DNA from: Chloromonas sp. AAM2
Taxonomy: Eukaryota > Chlorophyta > Chlorophyceae > Chlamydomonadales > Chlamydomonadaceae
Reading direction: 5' to 3'
Assembly (NCBI GenBank): GCA_004335635.1
Contig: QAXH01005677.1
Coordinates: 3,736-67,735 of the forward strand
DNA: 64,000 bases
Shown piece after piece: positions 11,594 to 20,935 of this stretch (the first letter of the stretch is position 1; every line of letters starts with the position of its first letter). The position numbers were made by a program, and so were the translations under genes. Under the pieces are notes generated by a model, which worked only from the letters and a program-made list of their open reading frames with translations, made no database searches and was not told the DNA's origin.

Positions 11594-14500
11594 ATGCTCA
11601 GCTCAGGAAGTTTGGCATGCGCAGGCAGCAGGACGCATGTCTGCACAGCCACAAGGCTCACAGAGGCTCAGCCCAGGCGGCGTGTCAAGGCCCGATCAGC
11701 TGCGAAGGTGCCTGCCGATCAGCTGCTCACTGCTGCAGTTGCAGCTGCTGAAAGAGGTGCAGAGGTGGGTGTGCTTGAGTCTAGCTGCTGCCGTTGGCAG
11801 CTTCATTCACCTACTCATTGCCACCGAGTGATTAGTTGGAATCCGTAGCAATCAGTTGGAATTCAACAGCATTCTGATGTTCAGGTCAATTCGTTTATTT
11901 CATGCATCTCTGACTCTCAATTTGGTTGCAGCAACACTCTGACCTTAGACGGGCAAAGACCAATGGTTCGGGTGATGAACGTCTCGTACCAACACAAGCT
12001 GTGACCCGTGCTAGAGTGAGTGACTCTTTGGTGTCTTCACCCCCCGCAGGTGGTGATGGCGGCCACCACTAAACCCAAGCAGATTGAGCGTAAGGAGGGC
12101 AACGACGTTGTAACTGAAACAGGTGCGATAGTCTGATTGTTGTTGATATTGACCACAAGCCCACAGCATTGCTCGCACTCAATCTGATTTACTATCTCAT
12201 CCAACTTACCATTTACAAATGTGAGCTGCTGTCCAGATCAGCACGTCCCCAGCCCATTCACCCCTGTGTAAGCCATGTCAGAAGGCAAAAGCCTTACCAG
12301 ACAAACACAATTTCTTTAGCAATGATGAGCAGTGGTGGAGTAACCTGGTCTGCTGTGTGAGGTGACGCGCATGGGAGGTGTTCAGTTGCTGCTGAAGCGC
12401 AGACAAGGCCGCGGAGGCGGTGATTGTCGGCAGCTTGCAGGCGGCCTTCCCACAACATGCCATCCTCGGTGAGGCTGGGCTGGCTGGGAATAGTCCGCGA
12501 TACGAACTAGGCAACACTGCTACAAAAGTGTGTCCTGGCTTGCCTGGCATGGCGCTTCGGTGTCAGACTAGTTGAACTTAGTTTGGTCCGCACTTGTTGC
12601 TACTTCTATTTGAAGGATAGTAGAGCGCTGCCAAACAACAAGGCCATTGCTTTTGCGAATCATGGCAACTCAACAATTCAGCTCGTGCACCTGCGCTCTT
12701 ACCTGGCGAAGCCAGCCAACTGTGCTGATTGCAATCGTGATAAACGTCATTTGGATAGTGCGGCATGGCACGACATACACAACGGGATTCAAACTCACAT
12801 GACGGTCACTAGCAGCCGGCGGATAAAGGTCAACAGCCCAATATAGAGGGACAGCGGATGGGCCGGTTTGTCACCTTTCAAGACATGCATTGCGGCATGT
12901 GCAGGCGAGGAGGGCGGAGTGCTCGGGGATGTCTCGAGCGAGTACCTGTGGTGCATCGACCCCATAGACGGGACATGCAACTTTAGCACAGGTGGGGCTA
13001 GCGCTCTTGCAGAAACTGCAGACGCAGCTGTCTGATCTCTTTCCTCTTTGCACCGCCAGACGCAATGACAGCTCGCACAAACCGGCTGTATTCCACGATG
13101 TGCGCAGGTGCTGCCTGCCCCAATGTGTGTGCCTGCCGGATTGCAGTTAGTTAGCTGGGTTTAGTTCTGTCAGTGTAGATTGGGTTGATCACCACTCGGC
13201 TCAATGCGTGGGCCAGTTTAGCTGAGTTTAGCTGTTGCCTGATCACAACTAGCTGATTCTTCAAGCGCAGCCAGTCCTGCTGCCCATGTTTCAATGCCCT
13301 CGCAGGTTACATGTCCTTTTGTGTGTCGGTTGGTGTCCTGCGCCACGCCCTGCCGGTGGCCGGGGTGGTGATTGAGTTTATAGGGGGCGGGCCGGGCGGG
13401 GTGGGCGGGTGGCACACAAGGCAGTTCAAAGCGCACCGCAACGGAGGGGCGTTTCTTGACGGCAAGCCGCTGCGGGTGTCGACCACACGCAACATGCGGG
13501 ACGCCGTGGTGGTGGGTAGAGAATAGAGCGAGAATAGAGCGAGCAAGGTGCATAGGCGGTATCAGCATGCACTTGTCAAGCTAAGCACAGGGAACCTGAT
13601 TGAATGGACTTGATTATGATAAGCCTATAATAATTATGATAATATAATAATAACAACAACAACAACAATAATAATAAGCCGATGCATTAATAAACATGAC
13701 CGGGCCTGGTTCAGCATGGCGTTGTTGCGTAATGCACACGTGCGTAGGTGACGGAGGCCTGTTGGGACGAGGCGCAGTGGCCGCACCTCAGCGGCCTGTA
13801 TCGGGAGGCCACCCGCAGCACCAGGGGCGTGCGCATGTGCGGGGCGGCGGCGGCCAACTGCTGCCACCTGGCCATGGGTGCGTGGGGCTCAGCAGTGTGG
13901 CTTGTGATGCTGAGGCACTGAAACAGTCAAGATGCCAAGCCAGCCATGAGTTACCGATGGCAGTATGATCAGTTGCGAAGCATGCCTTACCTTGCAGCAC
14001 AGTACAGTATCTGGACACAAGCTAAGGCCTATTGCATCAGTACAGGAGTTTGAGTGCCAAGTACCTGTACGCCGTGTTGCTCACCATCTGCCAGCCACAC
14101 GCGAGTTTTCTTTTTGCACGGGTTATACAGCTAAGCACATCTAGCGCGCTACACGTGACAGCCTGACAGGAAGCACATGCATAACATGCTCATGCACGTG
14201 ACCTGGTGCATGTGCAGGTGTGATCGACGCGTACTGGCAGTACAACCTTAAGCCCTGGGACGTGGCGGCCGGGGCACTCATACTCGAGGAGGCAGGCGGG
14301 TCAGTGCACTGATCTGGCATGGAGTGTGGGTGGGCTGTATGTGTAATGTGGTGGAGTTTGCGTCCTGACGCGACATGGCACATGCACCATGCAAGGCACA
14401 CTTGTGAAAGTTGTGCTATTTAATTTCCCTCCCTCCCTCCCTTGACCCCGCTGAGCAGTCCTCCCCGGACTGAAGGCCATGTGAACTTGTGAAAGGCACA

Positions 14501-15423
14501 ACAATGTGAGCAATGCCGATATTTTGATGTTTATCAATGAATATCTAATCGAACAGCCTGGTGGCCATGTAGAAGCAACGCCTGGTGCAGCCCTGCAGCC
14601 CGTTCCCCGAAGCCCCTGCACGTCTTTGCAGCACGCACTGCTCAAAAGACACAGGAATGGGGGTGGTGTGTGTTTGCATGCGAGTGGCTCATTCTGCAAA
14701 GAGCATCTATTTTGTCACTACCCTCATTTGCGGTGGCACACTGCGCTGTGTCTGCAGGCAAATCACCACAGGTGATGGCCTAGCTTGGTCGGTGTTTGAC
14801 CGGTCGATGGTGGCAAGTAATGACTATCTGCATAATAAGGTGTGATGGGTTAGAGCATGGTCGCATGAGCTAACTGGGGTCAGAGTTGCTGGAGTTGGTG
14901 ATTGATGAGCATGAGCAAAGCGGAATAAAACACTATCACAGTGCTTCAGGACATCGTTAGAAAAAAGAGATGTCCAGTGTAATGGGACATGGTGGGAAGA
15001 GCTCACCTTGTTAGCCCGCACTTGCTTATGTTACCAGTCACTTCTTTCCATCGTCCTTCAGGCACAGGCTTTGAGTAAGCTTACGTGATGGATGATCAGT
15101 GCAAGTGTTAAGGCTGCGTGAACAGATCTGAAAAAAACACTGTCACTTGAAATCAGTGACAAAACAGTGCAGGTGATTGCAGTTGTGTACCTGAGCAGGC
15201 AAGCAGTAGGCAGGAATCACGTTATCATCGCGAATCGTTTGTTTAACTGCCTGCTACATGACGGGCCGTTGGTCAACCTTGCCTTTCTGTTCTTCACCTT
15301 GCTGCACAGGTGGTTGAATTGACCGAACCTGCCACGCTGGCAATGCTTGAGGACGGGGCGGACATGCGGCCCTGGTGCATTCCCAAGGGCTACAGGGTCA
15401 GGGGAGGCGCTCAGCTAGAATGA
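11594..15423 (+). CDS. IMPL1: Inositol-monophosphatase-family phosphatase, plastid IMPL1-like
   Basis: Mg-dependent sugar or inositol phosphate phosphatase of 336 residues, closest in my judgement to the plastid IMPL1 group. Nine exons: 11594-11764, 12050-12122, 12403-12468, 12905-12991, 13306-13511, 13748-13877, 14218-14299, 14758-14839, 15310-15423; they total 1011 bases, exactly whole codons. The first exon gives an Arg/Ser/Ala-rich plastid-transit-like leader followed by the family start LLTAAVAAAERGAEVVM. Active-site motifs are intact: NDVVTETDKAAE (~80), ILGEEGG (~101), the metal-binding WCIDPIDGTCNF (~119) and LKPWDVAAGALILEEAGG (~257), then WSVFDRSMVASND near the end. An unusual Gly-rich insertion (GGGPGGVGG) follows VIEF. 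Histidinol phosphatase activity, as in the related IMPL2 group, cannot be excluded. Start chosen because the transit exon splices in phase. Confidence 0.94.
13604..13698 (+). repeat. AT-rich low-complexity tract in an IMPL1 intron
   Basis: Runs of ATAATAATAA, AACAACAACAA and related trinucleotides within intron 13512-13747. It is distinctly A+T-rich compared with the roughly 50% GC surroundings. Plain microsatellite. Confidence 0.7.
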
Positions 15424-16281
15424 CGGAAAACTCAGCGATACCTGCAGACCTGTCACCGGGCCCAGCATCAGAAAATGTCATCCCTATCTGTTGCTGAGAT
15501 TGAATACTCGGTGTTGTAGTGTACACACATACAAAAAATGGGCGTTCGGCAAAACCGACTTGCCCCTACCATGTAACGTAACGACCCGAAAGGCACGGAT
15601 GTACGGGTCGCTACTAGGCTCGTATATGTAGACGACCAAGACATATATGCGGCAAGCCTTTTGACAGTGGGACTGCGAATAAAACCGCACAGAACCTAAA
15701 CTATCGCACAGATCCCAGAAACAGATCTTGCTGCTGGGATATGACACACACACGATGCGTTGAACTTATGAAAAAACTCGGAGCACATTTACAAGGAGGG
15801 CCCACCAGGAAGCACGTCCAACGCAAATATCGTTTGCTTGCGCAGATTGCACTACATCTTACGCATAGTTGAGTTCCAGGGCACGCCGCAATCTGGCACG
15901 AAAGGACAAGAGGTGGAGAGAACAGCACGCAATGAAACGAATGAAGCTGAAACACAGAAGCTGAAACGAATGAGGCTGTGGCATGGCTTTCTACTTTGTT
16001 TTTAGTGTCAGTTGAATGTTTGCAAAAGTTGCAAGACAAAAGCTCTGCAGAGTTTGCCTCTGAATCCCAGGAGAGCTTTTCTTGTGCGTACAGGCTCCTG
16101 GCACCACTGTCCGAGCAAAACCTGCAAGTGAGCTGTATCACTTGTAGCAAGCAAGCTGTTCAAAGTCAGCTGCTCAAAGTCACTGACGTTCAGGAAGGGC
16201 ACAGCCAATCTAGCAGTCTGTTTGCACAAGGGAAAGGGCATCGACAGTCCAGAGCCTCATGGCCACCCCAACAGTCCAGCC
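15424..16281. other. Convergent 3' intergenic region
   Basis: Lies between the stop codons of the IMPL1-like gene and the dsRNA-binding-protein gene, so both 3' UTRs are here. A TGTAA motif, the usual chlorophyte poly(A) signal, occurs at about 15573 in ACCATGTAACGTAACG. A family-B repeat starts at about 15793 (ACAAGGAGGGCCCACC). No coding region is recognised. Confidence 0.55.
15793..15850. repeat. Family-B dispersed repeat copy
   Basis: The segment ACAAGGAGGG..., then GAAGCACGTC, CAACGCAAATATC and TTGCTTGCGC also occurs at 45229-45283 and, in part, at 17879-17911. Three related copies in 64 kb mark a second dispersed repeat family. Confidence 0.7.
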
Positions 16282-17580
16282 TCAAGCCACGGCCAGCCTT
16301 TCTAGCAGTTCAGCCGCCATGACGCCTGGCTTCACGTATCTGGCCAAACTTGACTCTTCCAGGGCGGCTGCAGCGGCACTGTGTTCAGCGTCCTTCTTGC
16401 TACGCATTTCGCTGCCCGTGACCACCAGTGTTTCATGGGGCAGCCTCACTGTGACCTGCAGATGAAATGGGTGCCGAAATGGACGGTGGTGAGCACAATG
16501 ACTGTGTGAATGGACGATGGGCCGTTCTGATCTGGGACATTACTGTCAAAGACATGACTGTCAAAGAAAAAAGATGTTTGCCAGTTCTGGGACAGTTTCC
16601 AAGAACGACACTGGAACCAGTGTGGCAACAGGGATAAGGTGACGACCAGGATATGGCCATGTCTTGGCCCTGTTGCTCAACCCCGTCCTCACTACCACAT
16701 AGAACTTTTCCGGATAAAGCTTGTATTCAGTTCATCCTGCCACATGGTTCCAGTGGTGATTCTGTAAATTGTCCCAGACCTCAAAAAGGTTGCGTTATCT
16801 CATCAGTGTCTTGTAATTTCAATTCAATGCTGAAGGACAAATCACAACCAAAACCTTTAAGAGCGACTTACACCCCGAACCCGTCGGTACACCTCGAATC
16901 GATAGGTCTGCCACTGACTCCAGTGTTGTTTCCGTAAATTGTCCCAGAACTGGCAAACATATATTTTTTTGTCTGAGTTGGCTGACGTTATAGGCTCGCA
17001 CAAGTGGCGTGAAGGATGCAGATAGTCAGAGATGGAGCAGAGCACTTGTAGCATACGAACACACCTCGGTTGAGAACACTGATTGGTGTGGCGGGCCGCT
17101 GCGGTCTGTCTTATAACCAGGCTCGGGCAGCCTGGCCTTCTGCATGGCCTCACCAAGCTGTCCCTTTGGATTGGTCTGCGAAGGCATGGATTCCTGGCGA
17201 GACTTGGCCACTCCCTGCACCCGGGCAATCTTGAGCTCTGGGTTGTCAAGCAGCTGCTCTGCAGCATCCTGTTTGGCGACCTTGGTGTTATTGCCCTTGC
17301 CGACTACTGTGATCGCTTCGTCCAGTTCAAGACCTGCGTCAACGGTGGAAATGTTGCTGAACGAGACCATTGCTGCCAGTGCCCAAGTGTGCGTCATCCG
17401 GAACACCTTAATCAAGGCCTGCGGCGTACGAGTGCTCACCAGTGACGCTCACCAGTGACGCACGCAGTGACCATGATGAGTGGACAATGCGCCAGACCAA
17501 AGCGCTGGGGCGGCTCGAACTTCAGCTGCCAATGCAGCTTGTCGCAGAGCTCCTTCATTTCCATTGCTTTGTTCATTTGC
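16282..17580 (-). CDS. Protein with two double-stranded-RNA-binding motifs (5' part uncertain)
   Basis: RNA-binding protein with two dsRBMs, the layout of plant DRB proteins, which assist Dicer-like enzymes or bind structured RNA. Exons in order: 17580-17453, 17333-17065, 16455-16282; splices are GT-AG and in phase. From the internal Met at 17576 the product is 188 residues. dsRBM1 (~5-72): MKELCDKLHWQLKFEPPQ, then GKGNNTKVAKQDAAEQLL, the conserved third region. dsRBM2 (~96-165): GQLGEAMQKARLPEPGYK, SGPPHQSVFSTEV, and RSKKDAEHSAAAAAL. The protein ends LLERLAVA. The first exon also opens with a good acceptor at 17580 and joins in phase to a coding-like segment at 18115-18228 (ends DELTRK), so the real N-terminus is probably longer. 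The intron 16456-17064 holds three family-A repeats, two of them inverted relative to each other. Confidence 0.86.
16566..16625 (-). repeat. Family-A repeat core, inverted, in dsRBP intron
   Basis: Reads AAAAAAGATGTTTGCCAGTT then CTGGGACAGTTTCC and CACTGGAACCAGTG, the reverse complement of the family-A core at 161-216. It lies in intron 16456-17064. Confidence 0.85.
16741..16792 (+). repeat. Family-A repeat core, diverged, in dsRBP intron
   Basis: CACATGGTTCCAGTGGTGAT, then AAATTGTCCCAGACCTC and AAAAAGGTTG. The right part has lost the TGGCAAAC motif. Same intron as the copies at 16566 and 16913. Confidence 0.75.
16913..16972 (+). repeat. Family-A repeat core in dsRBP intron
   Basis: Carries AAATTGTCCCAGAACTGGCA followed by AACATATATTTTTTTG. 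It is in the opposite orientation to the copy at 16566, about 290 bases away, so the transcript can fold back. Confidence 0.85.
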
Positions 17581-17878
17581 CTGCAACTGTGTTGTTGTCT
17601 GAAGTGTTGTAGAAATAATGGCCCTCTCAGCAAACCAAAAGGAAGCTTCATTTATCGAGTCCCGCCCGTGCACTGTTCAAATATCATGAACAGCTGCGAG
17701 CTGTCATATTTTCACAGGCTGGGGCTGTTCTGAAGAACTGCGGAAGCAAACCGTACGCAGGCACTGAATTCCAAGGCTAAAGGATTGCTCGGAGCGATTC
17801 GCTTGCCGGATGTAAGTTGCTGAGGGCCTGCACCCGTGCAGACCTGCTGGCCATCAGTTCATTACGCATGATGCATTC

Positions 17879-17911
17879 ACAAGGAGGGAGTGCACGTCCA
17901 ACGCAAACTTC
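17879..17911. repeat. Family-B repeat fragment
   Basis: ACAAGGAGGGAGTGCAC matches 45229-45245 and CACGTCCAACGCAAA matches 15815-15830. This copy lacks the middle AGGAAG/ATGAAG part. Confidence 0.65.
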
Positions 17912-18114
17912 AATGGGAGACATCAACTGGTAAACATCAACTGGGAATCTGGCCGTGTCAGCAAGGGGTGGTGAGGCCCTTTACTCCTACGAGGCCCATT
18001 CACTCAAACGAGGCCTCGTCGTCGGGATGGCTGCGCTTCGCATAACGATCACATCACTTCTAGAAGTGAACGCCTGCTCGTTGGCCTATTAAACATTGAG
18101 TGTCGGCACGATAC

Positions 18115-19315
18115 TTGCGCGTAAGCTCGTCATTGGTGTGGTGGGCCCTGTCCCACGGATTATCCTGTGTCTCCCTCACCATGACAGGAGGTGGCGCCTG
18201 GCCTTCGTCAAGTGCCGTGACTGTGAGGCTGTTGTTTTGATGGCCAATTCCCGGACTCACGTCAAATTCATTGTGATTTCAAGTGCTGCTAGATGCCCCA
18301 GTCTTGCAGGCCGGTGGTGAATTGCCTGTGCTGCGAGGTCGTCACAGCTGTGCCAAGTGTTGCTAGAAGTCTGGTCTCAGCACTTAAGGGATACCGGGAC
18401 AATGCTTGCAAACTTTTCATGGCAGTGCACCACCCAACTGAAGGAGTCTGCAGCTTGGTTGAATGACTTCTCTAGCATCACGTCTTCAGCGTGGCCACCA
18501 AGCTTGCCTTGACCAGTATGGGTTTGAATGCGAACTGCAAGCCGCAGCTGACAGCCGGTGAGGGACCTGCAAGTCGTGCCAGTCTACTCCAACTCGCCAA
18601 AATAGTTCATATCGTTATGCACAGGCTTGTTGTCCAACCGAGCAAATTCTGCACCAACACACGAAGTTGTGACGGACGATTCTACGCATGTCAGCACAAA
18701 CATAGAATTCATGCATAGAGGGCATTCCAAACCACACACAAACACGTAAAACGGATGCAACTTCTCAACCTTTCAGTGATGAGAGAGCTACCGGCGAGCA
18801 CGTCTCATGCAAGCCTACCGCAAGCCTACCGCAAGCACGTCTCGCGCCAGTGAGTGTAAGTCAGCAAAGACTGATTGCCCCTGTGACGTTCACCGCATGC
18901 AGCACTTTTCAAGCCCCGTCAGGTGTCATGCTGTCAGTTCGCATGTCATAACATCACTTAAGACATCTGCTTCCTTTTTCACAACAACAAAGCATCTAAG
19001 TTAGTAGTTGTTGACGATTCACGTGACGGTTCATCACGCCTGGCTGAGGCACAACAAACACATCAATAGCGTTGGTTGAGCTTTTCAATCATGAAGCCAA
19101 GACTGCAACCAAAACCATGTCACGGACAGCTATTGATGAAGCACCGCCGCTCTTTCAGTTGCTTAGCAGTTGGGTGCACTGGTAACTCTGGTAACTCTGC
19201 TTTGAGTTGCTCTGCCCTCTCCTCAAAACTCTTTTGGCACCGGCTTGGTGGTGGATGCATTGTCTGCCAACCACTTATCCAGCACCTTGTTGCCTTTCTT
19301 GGCGCCTTTGGCAGC
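18115..19315 (-). pseudogene. Coding-like minus-strand segments, possibly 5' exons of the dsRBP gene
   Basis: Three minus-strand pieces have protein-like composition and flanking splice signals. Segment 19315-19145 reads KGAKKGNKVLDKWLAD and then, after a one-base frame change near 19225-19236, SFEERAEQLKAELPELP and HPTAKQLKERR. Segment 18483-18395 reads EKSFNQAADSFSWVVHCHEK. Segment 18228-18115 reads LTVTALDEGQAPPPVMV and ETQDNPWDRAHHTNDELTRK and splices in phase into the dsRBM1 exon at 17580. I do not recognise a domain. Only the last junction fits phase cleanly; a missing exon, a sequencing indel, or decay could explain the rest. They could also be a separate degenerate gene. Confidence 0.45.
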
Positions 19316-19799
19316 CTGACCTGTTTAGCGCACCCTTGGCAGACTGACCGGTGTTAGGCACACCATTCGAGTTGTGGAAGAAAGTCATGTAATCAATGCA
19401 GCCAATGCACGTCACACAAGGCGGCAAAGCAGTGCACGTGTGATCAGGTGTTATTGATTATGCCATTCTTGTATATATTCGGTTGAGACACTGGATTGGC
19501 AACCAACCAAGTCTGGGATTACTACATACGTACGTGCCTGCCTAACAGCAAATCAACGGAGGTGACAACGCTAGTATGGACAGATAGCCTATGCACCTCC
19601 TGCGGGTAAAAGAATAATGTGCGATTGACCAAGATCATTAAAAGACAAAGCAGGACTTCTTGAGCATGAGAGGTATGCTTGAATATGAAAGACCCAATAC
19701 GTGCCTGCTCCACGTGCAGCTGTGGCGCTGTGATACTTTTACCGGCCTGCGGCACTGTTCTCGCTCACTTCCATCACAAAAGGGGACGGGTCCCAACCA

Positions 19800-19874
19800 A
19801 TCCAACCTGGAGTGAAGGGGATTGCGACACACCCGGATAGTAATGATGGTGGTCACCCCTCGAGGTACTATCAT
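19800..19874 (+). repeat. Family-D repeat copy
   Basis: GAAGGGGATTGCGACACACC, then GATAGTAATG and GGTCACCCCT match the reverse complement of 52072-52142 with few differences. The two copies lie 32 kb apart in opposite orientation. Confidence 0.75.
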
Positions 19875-20380
19875 GACCGCAAACCTCGAGGGCTGAACCT
19901 GGCGACATCAGCAAGCCATAGGCTGACTACCGTAAAGCTCGGCGAATCTCGTAACCAGAAAACAATCATGATCAGGTTTTTTGCTGTTTGTGCTTGTAGC
20001 TCATACGAAGCTCATGTTTCACAGTTGGAATGACATTCAAAATCACTGATCTTGAGCCATTCAACAGTGGTTCTAGCACTGGTGTGCCTGTACTGCTACG
20101 ATGTCACAAACCTTGTGATAATATTACATTTTTTTTATGTGATTGTTATTATTTGATGTGATATTCACTGTGTTGGTCCAGTCGTGTAAGTGTTTACAGG
20201 CATTACTACTACAAGTACTGTTTGAGGTGCTTGGATGTCAGTGTGATGGCTTAAGCCTTGAGGTAGCTATCCTTGAGCTTTAACTTCAGGGATACCAGGA
20301 GGTACCTCTGCAGCAGACACAGATGCAGCATATACTTTTCTCTCTGTCTGCAGCTATCAGCAAAAGTAGTCAACCAATTG

Positions 20381-20900
20381 TCACAGGTCAAAGGTCAACG
20401 GCGAGAAAAGCGCGGACGTTGTCCAACCGACAAGGTCAGGGTCCTCGTCGTCCTCGCTCGCAACTGCGAAGTCGTCAGCCAGCTTATGTCCAACGTCTGT
20501 TTGGGCTCGAAACAACACCAAAAGCGTTGCCGCCTTGGCAATCGTACTCTGATCCGAAAATCTCTCTGAGCAGGAGGTGAGCCTTGGAAACCAAACGCTT
20601 TATCCACTTCTTCTGGCGAGGCTCTTCGATCTTGGTCGAGCGCTTTCCGAGTGCGGCCTGTCAATTTTCCCTGATTATTCCCTTCTGAACTCTCAGTTGC
20701 TTGGTGCCCGGGTTAACTAAGGTCTCTCGTATCAATAGCGGTGGTCAAGGCAGATGGAAAGGTTGAGGTCTCACGCTGGAGCGTCATGTTCGTCGCGCAA
20801 AGTAGACAGAATTCTCAGCGCCCGCTCCACATTACTACAGTCTGGATGCTGGCGGAAAATCAACACTGCTTTTGGGCGAAGGGCCCCCGCATGTGCGTCA
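20381..20900 (-). other. Possible minus-strand exons upstream of the VTT gene
   Basis: Two antisense stretches are open and protein-like. One, ending at a good donor (GC|GTGAGA at 20775/20774), reads RPKAVLIFRQHPDCSNVER then ALRILSTLRDEHDAP. The other follows a CTCAG acceptor at 20565 and runs to a TGA at 20381-20383, reading TIAKAATLLVLFRAQTDVGH and ASEDDEDPDLVGW. The phases of the two pieces do not agree, so an exon may be missing. I cannot name a family. If real, this gene would be divergent from the VTT gene at 20936. Confidence 0.3.
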
Positions 20901-20935
20901 TTGCGCGGAGATTCGGACAGGTATGCGCCACGTAG

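Larger units (their letters stand above)
17581..20380. other. Mostly noncoding stretch with coding-like fragments and repeats
   Basis: No complete gene is seen in 2.8 kb. Three minus-strand segments look like exons (19315-19145, 18483-18395, 18228-18115; listed separately). A family-B repeat fragment sits at 17879-17911 and a family-D repeat at 19800-19874. The AT-rich piece 20100-20170 is the least gene-like. Confidence 0.5.

Noticed and set aside
16857..17267. 136-codon minus-strand open frame
   Set aside because: It is a shifted frame over dsRBP exon 2 and its intron; the true frame is proven by the dsRBM motifs and in-phase splicing.
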